Shown here in pieces: positions 47,856 to 59,246 of a DNA stretch of 64,000 bases; positions within the stretch are counted from its first letter, which is position 1; each line of letters begins with the position of its first letter. Below the pieces are notes generated by a model. It saw only the letters and a program-made list of their open reading frames with translations. It made no database searches and was not told the origin of the DNA. This DNA comes from Weissella coleopterorum (GTDB lineage Bacteria > Bacillota > Bacilli > Lactobacillales > Lactobacillaceae): NCBI RefSeq assembly GCF_011304355.1, contig NZ_CP049888.1, positions 1,240,001 to 1,304,000 on the forward strand, in the 5' to 3' direction. Made by a program: the position numbers and the translations under genes.

Positions 47856-48311
47856 TCAAATTCGTTGCGCCTGTTTCACTAAAGCCTGTGTGAATTGTTC
47901 CAATTCTATTGTTGCTTGTGCATCAGGTCGTAAATTCACTTTCACGCCAGGTGCACCCTGGATCCCTTGTGTCTTAGTAAATTGTTGTTCTAAGATATCC
48001 ACTGCTGTTCCGTAATCTTGACCATAGTAGACATCGCCCGAACCGGCCACACCATAAACAACGCCGGCCAAATCGACATCCGGTAAATCCTCATAGAAAT
48101 CAATTGCTTCATCCGCCAGGGTTCCCAGATCAAAGGTATAAACTACTGTTACCAAAATATCTTGCGTAGTTGGATTTAAATCCAAAGCCTCTACATTGGT
48201 GATATCTTCTTTAATCGTCTCCACTCCTAGACGTTGAAATTCAGCAATAATGACATCAGCAACGTCTTCATTGTTGCCCGTTAAAGTCGCAAATAAAATT
48301 CGTGCCCGCAT
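47856..48311 (-). CDS. Flavodoxin
   Basis: The 151-residue protein has the FMN phosphate loop TLTGNNEDVA near the start, VYTFDLG and the YGVAGSGDVYYG loop, as in short-chain flavodoxins. It carries electrons for a reductase I cannot identify here. ATG 48311 has GGAGGTGATCAG upstream; the longer frame to 48332 begins within the RBS region. It follows the DUF1456 gene by 37 bases in the mutL transcript. Confidence 0.92.
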   Translation of the reverse strand: MRARILFATLTGNNEDVADVIIAEFQRLGVETIKEDITNVEALDLNPTTQDILVTVVYTFDLGTLADEAIDFYEDLPDVDLAGVVYGVAGSGDVYYGQDYGTAVDILEQQFTKTQGIQGAPGVKVNLRPDAQATIELEQFTQALVKQAQRI

Positions 48312-48348
48312 CTGATCACCTCCGCTTCTCATCTCTCATCCCATGAAA

Positions 48349-48846
48349 CTATGCTTTTTTTTGACGATACTCTAATGCCATCCCCTTCAAAATATTTCTG
48401 AGATAGCGATTTCCTGCCGGACGATAATTCCGATGATCAGGTCGTCTCAAAACGGCACTCAATTCCGCATTTGATACTTCAATTCCCGCAGATTTGAAAA
48501 AACTTTGATAATCCGCACTAGTATACATCATTGCAATTTTCAATTTCTTTAAGACCACATTATTAATATCAGCTTCTTTTTGCATATCAAACGTTGATGG
48601 TAATGGTTGTCCCGCCGTATCCTTTTTGATACCACGCTGTGATAAAATTAAGCCATTCATAAAACGTTCTAATTCTTCCATGGATAAGTTCTGATCACGC
48701 ACAGTTTCTTTTTCCTGTCGTTTCAAAATATTTGCCAAGCGTTCATTTGTAATTTCTAAGCCACCCAATTTAAAAATTTTCAACATATCTGCATTTGAAA
48801 TTGTGAGTGCATACCGTAAGCGAATTACAATATCATTATTATTCAT
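48349..48846 (-). CDS. DUF1456 protein (YehS-like)
   Basis: The 165-residue protein contains two copies of a DUF1456 repeat (about 1-60 and 85-145), each with a ten-residue helix and a motif like IFKLGGLEI or FFKSAGIEV. The family is widespread but uncharacterised. The RBS is GAGGGAAATTAA. It lies between mutL and flavodoxin. Confidence 0.88.
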   Translation of the reverse strand: MNNNDIVIRLRYALTISNADMLKIFKLGGLEITNERLANILKRQEKETVRDQNLSMEELERFMNGLILSQRGIKKDTAGQPLPSTFDMQKEADINNVVLKKLKIAMMYTSADYQSFFKSAGIEVSNAELSAVLRRPDHRNYRPAGNRYLRNILKGMALEYRQKKA

Positions 48847-48874
48847 TTAATTTCCCTCTAATTTATTAATACCC

Positions 48875-50875
48875 TTAAAATGGGTGTTGGTCATACTCAA
48901 TCCAATTTTCATGGCTATCTTGAATTCTTTTAAACATTTTCTCGAGATCAGTTTCTTTAAAATTAATTACTACGGGACGGCCATGAGGACAATTGTAAGG
49001 GTTTTTAGTTTCAGCCAATTGGTCAATTAAATTTTGAGCTTCTTTGGCATTTAACTTCCAATTGGCCTTAATTGAACGTTTACAAGCCATCATGATCGCC
49101 GTTTTTTCTCGAAATTGTTGTAACGTTAAACCACCATCCCGCAGTAACCAGTCAACCATTTCTTGAACTGTTTCCGCCTCTTGACCAACTGGAAACCATC
49201 CAGGATGCTCACGTAAAATCAAAGTATTAGGACCGAAATTTTCTAAATGTAACCCAAGCGCACCTAGAGTTTCTGCCTGACTTTCCAACTCCAGCATTTC
49301 TACGGTCGTAAACTCAAACACCAGTGGCACCAATAATTTTTGTTGTTCTAATCCAGTCTGTGCTAAAGTTGCATGATAATATTCATATTTTACTCGTTCT
49401 TGTGCCGCATGTTGATCAATTAAATACAAACCATCTGCCCCTTGAGCAAATAAAAAAGTTCCATGAAATTGACTTAGATATTCCAATTGCGGGAATCCCG
49501 CTACAATGGATTGCTTTGAATCCGATTGTAAAGGTAACTGTGTTTGATCACCCGTAATAATCGACGTACTTATTGCGCCAAAGGGATCCGGTTGTAAATT
49601 AGCTTGATATTTGTGGCTGAAATCTTCCACACTACTATCATTTAAATCTCCCACATGTTCCACCACAATAGGTTGAATTGATGGTTGCGGAGTTGTTTGA
49701 TTATTTTTTTGGTCGGCTTTTCCCGTACCAATATGAGGTTCCTTTTTTTGACTTTGAAGCGATTGTCGACCACTCTGAGCTTGTTTACTTTTAGAAATTT
49801 GATTTAATTGTTGGACAAAATTTATTTCAGCACGCGGCCCATCTGATGCATCGTCTAAATGTTCCGTCGCATTGGGGATCAAGTTCACTTGATTAAATGC
49901 CTCAGAAACCATCTTTTCTAGTAAAGTTAATAACTGATTTTCTTTACTAATCCGAACCTCAAATTTTTGAGGATGGACATTAACATCTACTAAACTCGGA
50001 TCTAACTCGATCTGTAACACCGCTAACGGGAACCGCCCCACCATTAAACGCGTTCCATAACCTTTGACCAAAGCCTTAGCTAAATTAAAATTCCGAACAT
50101 ATCTGCCATTAATTAACAGACTAATATATGAACGGTTAGAACGGGTTAACTCTGGCTTTGCGATCCAGCCTTGAACCTTGAAATCAGTATCAGCAGCCGT
50201 GACAGTCACCATATCTCGAGCCACTTCGACTCCATAAATAGCCCCAATAACCTGTTGTAAGTTGCCATTGCCGACCGTTTGCATTAAGCGTTTTTTATTA
50301 TGTACTAAGTTAAACGAAATTTCAGGATAACTAAACGCCAAGCGATTGATAATATCAACGATTTTAGCTAATTCTGTGGTTTGAGATTTCAAATACTTCA
50401 ATCGAGCGGGTGTATTAAAAAAGAGATCTCGCACGGTTATATTTGTCCCTTTCCGTGCCTCAGCCCCCTTCTGTTCTAAAATCTGATTACCGCGAATGTG
50501 CAACATCGCTCCAGACTCTGCATTTGCCACAGCTGTTTCCAAAAAAACATCAGCAACTGAAGCAATCGATGGCAAGGCTTCGCCTCGAAAACCAAGAGAA
50601 TGAATTTGAAATAAATCCTGTTTGGTTTTGATTTTAGAAGTGGCATGTCGCAAAAAAGCTCGTTCTAACTGGTCAGCTCGAATCCCTTGTCCATCGTCAA
50701 TCACTTGAATTAATTGAATTCCAGCTGCCTCAATTAGTATATCGACTTTGGTTGCTCCCGCATCAATCGCATTTTCAACCAATTCCTTTACAACCGATGC
50801 GGGTCGCTCAATCACTTCACCAGCGGCAATTTGGTTTGCTAAAGTTTCCGATAATTCAATGATATCTTGCCCCAT
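48875..50875 (-). CDS. mutL: DNA mismatch repair protein MutL
   Basis: MutL (666 residues) couples MutS recognition to strand cutting. The GHKL ATPase motifs are ENAIDAGAT, DDGQGI and GFRGEAL. The C-terminal endonuclease motif is DQHAAQERVKYE, with ACKRSIKA and CPHGRP, so this is the self-nicking type. The middle linker (about 330-440) is Gln/Ser-rich and of low complexity. ATG 50875 is chosen over GTG 50881, which is part of AGGAGGTG. mutS is not in the window. Confidence 0.97.
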   Translation of the reverse strand: MGQDIIELSETLANQIAAGEVIERPASVVKELVENAIDAGATKVDILIEAAGIQLIQVIDDGQGIRADQLERAFLRHATSKIKTKQDLFQIHSLGFRGEALPSIASVADVFLETAVANAESGAMLHIRGNQILEQKGAEARKGTNITVRDLFFNTPARLKYLKSQTTELAKIVDIINRLAFSYPEISFNLVHNKKRLMQTVGNGNLQQVIGAIYGVEVARDMVTVTAADTDFKVQGWIAKPELTRSNRSYISLLINGRYVRNFNLAKALVKGYGTRLMVGRFPLAVLQIELDPSLVDVNVHPQKFEVRISKENQLLTLLEKMVSEAFNQVNLIPNATEHLDDASDGPRAEINFVQQLNQISKSKQAQSGRQSLQSQKKEPHIGTGKADQKNNQTTPQPSIQPIVVEHVGDLNDSSVEDFSHKYQANLQPDPFGAISTSIITGDQTQLPLQSDSKQSIVAGFPQLEYLSQFHGTFLFAQGADGLYLIDQHAAQERVKYEYYHATLAQTGLEQQKLLVPLVFEFTTVEMLELESQAETLGALGLHLENFGPNTLILREHPGWFPVGQEAETVQEMVDWLLRDGGLTLQQFREKTAIMMACKRSIKANWKLNAKEAQNLIDQLAETKNPYNCPHGRPVVINFKETDLEKMFKRIQDSHENWIEYDQHPF

Positions 50876-50896
50876 GTGCACCTCCTATTTACTATT

Positions 50897-51433
50897 TTAT
50901 CGTTTCAATAGTTTAACTAATGAATTAGCTATCATAATTAACAAAGTTCCACCAATTGCAATAACTATGAAATTGGCAATTCCGGCGTAAAGGCCTTGTT
51001 GGAATACTAGCTTAGCCTTTGAACCATAAATTAAAATATCACCCAGTGGAGCAATTACGATCCATGCAATAATATTTGCTAATCCTTGCCAAACATTAAA
51101 AGCGATAATTTTTTGCCAAGTCAATGGGCTAAAAATCAACTGTAATCGTTGTGTCACCAAACCTAATAATAATCCAAACAGGCCATCGGCAATCACCCAT
51201 GACCACCAAGCATTATCCAATAATAAATAATCTTGTAAGGCGTGCCCTAATAATCCCACCATGAGTCCAAAAATTGGTCCAAAAATTGATGTCACAAAGG
51301 CCAACCAGGCCATCGCAATATTAATCTGGGTATGCATAACGCCCAGAGGAGCATGAAAAGTTCGCATCAACCATGCAAAAAATAAGATGCTCACACTAAG
51401 GGCAAAGATCCATTTAATTTTTTTAAAACGCAT
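50897..51433 (-). CDS. ECF transporter S component, UPF0397 family
   Basis: The 178-residue membrane protein has about five segments and the UPF0397 pattern: VTSIFGPIFGLMVGLLGHALQDY and WWSWVIADG. Some members are riboflavin-type S components; the substrate here is unknown. It is an orphan: no ECF ATPase or T gene lies beside it, so it would share a common energising module. It is upstream of mutL by 21 bases. Confidence 0.88.
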   Translation of the reverse strand: MRFKKIKWIFALSVSILFFAWLMRTFHAPLGVMHTQINIAMAWLAFVTSIFGPIFGLMVGLLGHALQDYLLLDNAWWSWVIADGLFGLLLGLVTQRLQLIFSPLTWQKIIAFNVWQGLANIIAWIVIAPLGDILIYGSKAKLVFQQGLYAGIANFIVIAIGGTLLIMIANSLVKLLKR

Positions 51434-51446
51434 GGGCGCATCCCCT

Positions 51447-51941
51447 CTAATCCTTCAATTCTGTCTCGGCTGAATTATCATCAGCTTTTTGCTCTGCTTT
51501 GAGCTTTTGGTTTTCTATAATATTTTTAAGCTCACGATCAAAAAAGAGCGCAATTTTACCCATAACAGATTCTGAATCGTCTAAAAACGATTGAACCGAA
51601 GCTGCTAATTCAATTCGCATCCCTGACTTTGTCACATCTGGATGATCAACAAACATATATAAATTCACTTCATTTGCGGGATCATTAATAATAATCTTGC
51701 TTATTTGATTGATATAGCGGAGCGGTAAATTAATCAAATTTGTTTCTACACTTAAGTGGATTGGTTCATCACCACTGATGATAATTTCGCCGCTCACTAA
51801 TTTATTCTCTTGAATTTTTTGCTTCAAAAACGTAAATAGCGGGTCTAATTTAATCAACGTCTGGTCTTCCGCCGTCCAAATACGTTGTTCAATTTCCTCA
51901 TTCTTTAAAACCTCAATTACTTCATTTCCTGTTAGTTGCAT
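51447..51941 (-). CDS. Hypothetical soluble protein
   Basis: About 164 residues, beta-rich in the middle (residues 20-115), with a charged helical C-terminus rich in Lys and Asp/Glu. No motif is recognised. ATG 51941 with AAAGGA is preferred; the frame to 52001 has no RBS. It precedes the S-component gene by 13 bases and may be cotranscribed with the mutL operon. Confidence 0.65.
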   Translation of the reverse strand: MQLTGNEVIEVLKNEEIEQRIWTAEDQTLIKLDPLFTFLKQKIQENKLVSGEIIISGDEPIHLSVETNLINLPLRYINQISKIIINDPANEVNLYMFVDHPDVTKSGMRIELAASVQSFLDDSESVMGKIALFFDRELKNIIENQKLKAEQKADDNSAETELKD

Positions 51942-52097
51942 TTTAAATTCCTTTGATTTCAGACTTTTGCAAAAAAATGTGTTTTTATACTTAACCTTCA
52001 TTTTACCACATTGAATTAACCCATAAATCAGCTATTTGATAAATATCCAGTATATTGCTCTATCATCCAAAAAATTTTGTACCTATTCTTTTTAAAT

Positions 52098-52133
52098 CAA
52101 AAAACCAACTACAAATTCATTGTAGTCGGTTTT
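52098..52133 (-). terminator. Terminator after groEL
   Basis: Minus-strand arms AACCGACTACAA and TTGTAGTTGGTT (one G-T pair) are followed by TTTTGAT, 18 bases after the groEL stop. Confidence 0.88.
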
Positions 52134-52151
52134 CTCAATCAATTATTTAAA

Positions 52152-53783
<1,632 letters not shown>

Positions 53784-53815
53784 TTACCTTATATTATTAA
53801 TTGAATTTTATATTT

Positions 53816-54091
53816 TTATAGAACGGCGATGATATCACGTTCATGCAAAACCAAATATGTCTCGCCACCATTTTTTATCTCTTTGCCGGCATATTGGTCA
53901 TAAATAACTTCATCCCCAACTTTGACAGCCTTCGGAGCCTCCAAATCACCAACCGTGGTGTCAGAAACTGCTACGATAGTTCCTGTGGCAGATTTTTCTT
54001 GCGCATTTGAAGCGATCACAATGCTACCGACCGTTTGCTCTTTTTCATCATTGACTTGTAATAGAATCCGATCCCCTAATGGTTTTAACAT
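53816..54091 (-). CDS. groS: Co-chaperonin GroES
   Basis: The 91-residue protein starts [10 protein letters not shown] and has the mobile-loop region and YDQYAGKEI. It caps the GroEL chamber. AAGGAGG lies before the ATG. The CIRCE element and a promoter are directly upstream, so it is controlled by HrcA. Confidence 0.97.
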   Translation of the reverse strand: MLKPLGDRILLQVNDEKEQTVGSIVIASNAQEKSATGTIVAVSDTTVGDLEAPKAVKVGDEVIYDQYAGKEIKNGGETYLVLHERDIIAVL

Positions 54092-54113
54092 AATATGATT
54101 TCCTCCTTATTTT

Positions 54114-54140
54114 TTAGCACTCTTTGACACTCAGTGCTAA
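54114..54140 (-). promoter_or_regulatory. CIRCE operator (HrcA site)
   Basis: TTAGCACTG-N9-GAGTGCTAA on the minus strand, the canonical 9-9-9 inverted repeat with one mismatch to TTAGCACTC. It lies between the promoter and groES. Confidence 0.95.
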
Positions 54141-54152
54141 TTAACACTTTCT

Positions 54153-54180
54153 ATAATACCACACTGGTAAATTTTTTCAA
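54153..54180 (-). promoter_or_regulatory. groES-groEL promoter
   Basis: TTGAAA (54175-54180) and TATTAT (54153-54158) with a 16-base spacer, directly upstream of the CIRCE element. Confidence 0.75.
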
Positions 54181-54216
54181 CTAAATCATCAATTAAATCT
54201 CACGGATTGAAAGCGA

Positions 54217-54855
54217 TTACTTTTCACCCTGGATTTCCGCCATAAATTCATCTAAATAAAAACGCATAAACGCTGTTCGGCGCGCCGCAATCGTCTGCGC
54301 TGTTTTTGTGTTCATAGTACTCTCTAATTTCAATAGTTTTTCATAAAAATGATTAATCACAGTGCTATGCTGTCGATATTCAATCTCAGACATATTTTCA
54401 CGCACTATTTCATTGGGATTATACATTAAATTATTCGCATGACCACCATAGGCAAAAGCACGACCAATTCCAATTGCGCCTAAAGCGTCTAACCGATCTG
54501 CATCTTGAACAATTTCACCTTCCAAGCTGAGCTTATAATGTTGTTCCAAATTTTTAGAATAGGACATGTGTGTCATAATATTCAAGACTTCAGCCCTATC
54601 TACATCCGTTAGTCCCCATTCACGCATCTTAATCCGAAGTTCATCAATAGTTTCATTCACCGTATCAGTTAATTTGTCATCAATTAAATCATGCAGTAAA
54701 ACTGCTGCTACGATTACGTCTTGGTTCATATTCTCCTCAGACTGCATTAACAATTCCGCGTTTTGTAATACTCGTTCCAAATGTAAATAATCATGCCCCG
54801 AAAACTCCTGGCTTGTTACCTCACGAACATAATCTTTAATTTCTTCAATCTGCAT
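54217..54855 (-). CDS. HD-domain phosphohydrolase (YedJ-like)
   Basis: The 212-residue protein has the HD metal motif: H in SGHDYLHLERV (about 20), HD in LLHDLIDDK (about 51), and D in VQDADRLDALGAIG. YedJ-type enzymes are thought to act on nucleotides or other phosphoesters; the substrate is unknown. It lies 111 bases after the fhs 3' end and shares its orientation. Confidence 0.88.
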   Translation of the reverse strand: MQIEEIKDYVREVTSQEFSGHDYLHLERVLQNAELLMQSEENMNQDVIVAAVLLHDLIDDKLTDTVNETIDELRIKMREWGLTDVDRAEVLNIMTHMSYSKNLEQHYKLSLEGEIVQDADRLDALGAIGIGRAFAYGGHANNLMYNPNEIVRENMSEIEYRQHSTVINHFYEKLLKLESTMNTKTAQTIAARRTAFMRFYLDEFMAEIQGEK

Positions 54856-54966
54856 CTTTCCTACTCCTCAAACATTCTATCTATTTACTTTTAATTTTAA
54901 AAAATCATCTATCCGCTGGACATTACTTCACCTAATCCGTCGTATCTTCCCTTCCAGCTAGCCAAA

Positions 54967-56627
54967 CTAGTCCAATCCAGATATAACTCCATTTTCATCA
55001 ATATCAATCCGGTTGGCTGCTGGTACTTTTGGTAACCCAGGCATCGTTAAAATTGAACCAGTTAAGGCCACAATAAATCCTGCCCCTAATTTTGGCACAA
55101 GTTCGCGAATATGGAGTGTAAAGTCCTTAGGTGCCCCTAATCGCTGCGGATCATCTGATAATGAGTATTGGGTTTTAGCCATCACAATGGGCATGTTATC
55201 CCAACCAAATTTTTTGAATTGCTGTAACTGCTTTTGGGCTTTGGCTGATAATTCATATTGTGCGCCACCATAAATTTCAGTCACTAATTTATCGACTTTA
55301 TCTTCAAACGTGGTCATAGGGTCATACAATGGTGTAAATTCATGCTGCTCTTCACTTTTATTGGCGACGGTCTCGGCCAACTCTAATGCACCATCTCCCC
55401 TTGGCCCCAAACATCGGCTACAACAGCGGTGGCTTGATGATCTTTTACAAACGTCTTCACCAATTCTAATTCATACACGGTATCAGCGGCGAAGCGATTA
55501 ATTGCTACCACCACAGGTACATGGTATCGTTGCATTGCCGTCAAATGTTGCTCTAAATTAACTAACCCTTTTTTTAAGGCCGTTAAATCTGAATCAGATA
55601 ACGAATCTAACGATTGTCCACCATTATATTTAAGGGCACGAACTGTTGCCACTAGCACGATAGTATCCGGACTCTTTCCTAATAATGGGACCTTAATATC
55701 CAGAAATTTTTCGCCACCCAAATCTGCTCCAAACCCAGCCTCCGTCACCACATAATCGGCTAACTTTAATGCCGATTGAGTTGCTAGAATTGAGTTAGTG
55801 CCCTGTGCGATATTAGCAAAAGGTCCACCGTGAATTAAGGTAGGTGTATGGGCTAAAGTCTGGACTAAGTTTGGTTTAATAGCATCCTTTAACATAACCG
55901 TTAAAGCGCCAGCTACCCCTAAATCTGCGACTGTGACTGGCTGATTATCCAGATTATAGGCCACTACGATACGCTTTATTCGAGATTTTAAATCCATTAA
56001 ATCTGTTGATAATGTTAGAATCGCCATTAATTCTGATGCAACAGTGATATCAAACCCATCTTCACGAGGCACACCAGACTTAAGTCCACCTAAACCGATC
56101 GTAATATGTCGTAAGGCTCGGTCATTAACATCCAAAACTCGTTTCCAAATAATATTCCGTGGATCAATTTGGAGTGGATTTCCGTGCTGCAGACTATTAT
56201 CGATTAAAGCCGCCAAAGTATTATGGGCACTGGTTAGCGCATGAAAATCTCCCGTAAAATGTAAATTAATATCTGCCATCGGGATAACTTGTGAATATCC
56301 GCCGCCCGTGGCACCTCCTTTCATTCCCATCACTGGCCCCATTGATGGTTCTCTTAATGCCACCATGGCTTGGCGCTTGGACAAATTCAGTGCATCAGCC
56401 AATCCAATTGTAACTGTTGATTTTCCCTCTCCTGCTGGGGTCGGACTAACCGCAGTAACTAAAATTAATTTACCTAGTTTTTGTGCCTGATGTTTTTGAC
56501 TAAGTTTAATTTTGGCCTTATTTGATCCATATGTTTCAATTTCATCATCCTTTAAACCAACCTGCGCTGCAATTTTTTGAATTGGCCAAATTTCAGCTTG
56601 TTGTGCGATTTCAATATCCGTTGTCAT
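54967..56627 (-). pseudogene. fhs: Formate-tetrahydrofolate ligase, frameshifted
   Basis: Two frames encode one enzyme of about 553 residues that makes 10-formyl-THF from formate, THF and ATP. The first (to 55383) starts [12 protein letters not shown] and has [10 protein letters not shown] (ATP loop); the second (from 55410) continues [12 protein letters not shown] and ends in the family C-terminus. The break is at WGQGG: the coding strand has CAAGGGGAG with four Gs (55397-55400) where five are needed. One base restores the frame; no other damage is seen. It may be a base-calling error. GGGAGG precedes the ATG. Confidence 0.9.
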
Positions 56628-56661
56628 CTTGAATGCCTCCCATACAATTCCATTTATTGCT

Positions 56662-56689
56662 ATTATAGATGACTTTTACCGAATTGAAA
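56662..56689 (-). promoter_or_regulatory. fhs promoter
   Basis: TTTCAA (56684-56689) and TATAAT (56662-56667) with a 16-base spacer, about 35 bases before the fhs start. Confidence 0.65.
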
Positions 56690-56826
56690 CGCTTTCTTAT
56701 TCACCCCTCAATTTATTTTTTAATTTTTATTAAATTTATATTTAATATATCGAGTTTAAGTAGTGTATTTACTTGATTTTTAGTAAGCTTAAGCTAATCA
56801 TTTAATTGTAAAGGGGATATTATTTA

Positions 56827-57207
56827 ATGCTTAAAGAATTTAAAGATTTCATTTCGCGTGGTAGCGTTTTAGACTTAGCCGTTGGGGTTATCATCGGGGG
56901 TGCTTTTACTGGCCTTGTTAAATCACTGACTAACAATTTAATCAATCCGATCATTGGTCTTTTTACCGGACAAGTTTCCAGTTTGGATAATCTAAAACTA
57001 ACTATTAATGATAGTCTTGTCTTGAAATACGGAGCATTCTTAGGTGATGTGATCAATTTCTTGATTACTGCCTTTGTCGTATTCTTAATTATTAAGTTTT
57101 TGAATAAATTTATTCGTCAAGAAAACGTTGAATCAACCGATGCGGTCAATCCCGAAGTTGAAATGTTAACGGAAATTCGTGACCTTTTGGCTAAGCAAAA
57201 TCAATGA
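56827..57207 (+). CDS. mscL: Large-conductance mechanosensitive channel
   Basis: MscL (126 residues) opens under membrane tension to release solutes. [20 protein letters not shown] is the conserved start, followed by two membrane segments and the loop between; the C-terminal helix ends [17 protein letters not shown] lies upstream. Its promoter is not clear. It converges with the S-component gene at a shared terminator. Confidence 0.96.
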   Translation: MLKEFKDFISRGSVLDLAVGVIIGGAFTGLVKSLTNNLINPIIGLFTGQVSSLDNLKLTINDSLVLKYGAFLGDVINFLITAFVVFLIIKFLNKFIRQENVESTDAVNPEVEMLTEIRDLLAKQNQ

Positions 57208-57218
57208 TAATTCCAAGT

Positions 57219-57260
57219 AAAAAGCTCCACAAACCTAGTTAGTTTGTGGAGCTTTTTATT
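57219..57260. terminator. Bidirectional terminator after mscL and the ECF S-component gene
   Basis: AAAAAGCTCCACAAAC pairs with GTTTGTGGAGCTTTTT over 16 bp around a seven-base loop, with T runs both ways. Confidence 0.94.
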
Positions 57261-57289
57261 ATGAGTACACTAATTTGATATCTTACCTT

Positions 57290-57910
57290 TTATTTTTGAA
57301 CTAATGTTGAACCTTTTTGCATATAACGTAAAATTGGCCAACCTACAAGCATCCCCAGTAACCCATCCACCACTACTTCAATCAAAGCATTCAATCCTGC
57401 AATAGAAGTAAACATCCAAATGATACCTACATGGTTAGGAAGTCCAGCAACCGTGGTATTAAAAATTCGAAAATGAAGCCAAGTTAAGCCAATCACTAAA
57501 CCAGTATTAATAATAGCTGCCAGTGCCCCTAGCAAAAACATTAATAAGGGCGATGCTCTATGCGCTTTTTGTTGAACTAATTTAATATAAATTATTCCAA
57601 CAATCACACCGACCAAAATGCGCGGCAATAAGGCGGTAATTGGGTTGCGTAACATGAGTGATCCGATTCCAATTGGTAGCGTCCAAGCATGATAAAAAGA
57701 ATACATTCCCATCACGGCGCCTAATAAACCACCCACTCGTGGTCCTAGCAACATCCCACCTAGTGAAACAGTAAATGGAATGATTGTTACCCTCACCATC
57801 GGATTAATGGGAATAAATCCAAGCCACGGTACCATGCACTGTAACAAAATAATCGCCATAAACATTGCCGTTAAAACTAACTGGCGCGTTGATTTTCTCT
57901 TATTGATCAT
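57290..57910 (-). CDS. ECF transporter S component, substrate unknown
   Basis: The 206-residue membrane protein has about six segments and the S-component fold (RQLVLTAMFMAIILLQ at the start; SLGGMLLGPRVGGLLGA in the middle). It resembles vitamin or pantothenate importers, but specificity is not readable. ATG 57910 is chosen because GAGG is nine bases upstream, while ATG 57919 touches it. It is 37 bases after the aminotransferase gene and may handle a related compound. Confidence 0.8.
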   Translation of the reverse strand: MINKRKSTRQLVLTAMFMAIILLQCMVPWLGFIPINPMVRVTIIPFTVSLGGMLLGPRVGGLLGAVMGMYSFYHAWTLPIGIGSLMLRNPITALLPRILVGVIVGIIYIKLVQQKAHRASPLLMFLLGALAAIINTGLVIGLTWLHFRIFNTTVAGLPNHVGIIWMFTSIAGLNALIEVVVDGLLGMLVGWPILRYMQKGSTLVQK

Positions 57911-57947
57911 GCCTTTCATCCTCTTCCAATAGCTAAAACCTCAATAC

Positions 57948-59138
57948 TTAACGCTTAGCGCGCTCTTGTTCAATCCAAGCCGCCATACGTTCCATTCCAG
58001 TAGCCAAATTTTCATCATTTGCAGCATATGAAATCCGAATATAATCTGCTGTTTGATCCGAAAAGGCAATCCCCGGAGCGACACCTACACCACCTTCAGT
58101 AGCCAGCGACCATGCGAAGGCTAGCCCATCTGCACCAGCTGAAAAATCTGTTGGAATTCGGGCAAAAATATAAAACGCCCCCTGTGGATTACCAACTTCA
58201 AAGCCCATCGCCGTCATTTTTTCTACTACAAAGTCTCGTCGACGTTGATAAATTTTGCGCATCTTAGCGGGAGCGTCTTTCGCTTGCGTCAAAGCAGCAA
58301 TTGCCCCATCCTGTGTCACTTGTGGTAAGGAGAACGTTAATGTATCGTGCACCTTTGAAACCTCTGCAATAATAGCAGCCGCCCCAATAACGAATCCGAT
58401 CCGATACCCTGTCATTGCATGTGATTTTGACAAACCAGTAATCATCACTGTTTGTTCAGGTAAAATTTTCATCATTGAAACATGCTGAATATCATAAGTT
58501 AGTTCTGCATAAATTTCATCAGAAATAACCCACAATTGATGCTTCTTAAACGTATTAGCTAATTCGCGTAATTCCGCTTCAGTATAAGTGGCCCCTGTCG
58601 GATTACTTGGATAATTGAATAAAATTACTTTGACTGGAAAGTCAGCATTTGCGATTTCTTCATCAATCATTTGTGGAGTAATTTTAAAAGCAGTTTTAGA
58701 AGTATCAACCTTCAACATCTGACCACCAATAATGTTAATGGCTGCATAATAAGGTGGGTAAGCAGGCGTTGGAATTAAAACACCATCCCCAGGGTTCAAT
58801 AATGTTTGAAAGAGCACATAGATAGCTTCTGTCACTCCAGAGGTAACGACTACGTTTTCCGGTCCATTGAAATGCAAATCGAATTTTTCATTATAATTAT
58901 CAACAGCGGCTTGACGAAGTACCATATCACCCTCAGCAACTGCATAATGTGAATGATTATTCTTGACTCCTTCAATCACCGCATCTTTAATTGAATCTTC
59001 GATATTAAATCCTGGTTCTCCAAAAGTTAGATAAACCAAATCCTCAATTCCTGCGATTTTCTTTTGAAATCCAGTTAAGCCATCAATCGTCATGGCTTGG
59101 ACAGTTTGATTAATAGGTTGCACAAATTCTTGCTTCAT
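57948..59138 (-). CDS. Class I/II PLP aminotransferase (PatA-like)
   Basis: The 396-residue PLP enzyme has NYPSNPTGATY (PLP/substrate Asn), SDEIYAELTYD and the Schiff-base Lys in SKSHAMTGYRIGF. It is of the AspC/PatA group, which uses aromatic or diaminopimelate-type substrates; specificity is open. GGAGG precedes the ATG. It is divergent from the dipeptidase gene and cotranscribed with the S component. Confidence 0.9.
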   Translation of the reverse strand: MKQEFVQPINQTVQAMTIDGLTGFQKKIAGIEDLVYLTFGEPGFNIEDSIKDAVIEGVKNNHSHYAVAEGDMVLRQAAVDNYNEKFDLHFNGPENVVVTSGVTEAIYVLFQTLLNPGDGVLIPTPAYPPYYAAINIIGGQMLKVDTSKTAFKITPQMIDEEIANADFPVKVILFNYPSNPTGATYTEAELRELANTFKKHQLWVISDEIYAELTYDIQHVSMMKILPEQTVMITGLSKSHAMTGYRIGFVIGAAAIIAEVSKVHDTLTFSLPQVTQDGAIAALTQAKDAPAKMRKIYQRRRDFVVEKMTAMGFEVGNPQGAFYIFARIPTDFSAGADGLAFAWSLATEGGVGVAPGIAFSDQTADYIRISYAANDENLATGMERMAAWIEQERAKR

Positions 59139-59246
59139 TCTAAAACTTCCTCCAAATTAATCCGCTATTTTCTTGTTGAATGTATTAAAATAATAATAGC
59201 TAATATTTTAAACATTATACCGTAAATTTACCAAAAGAGGGAAACC

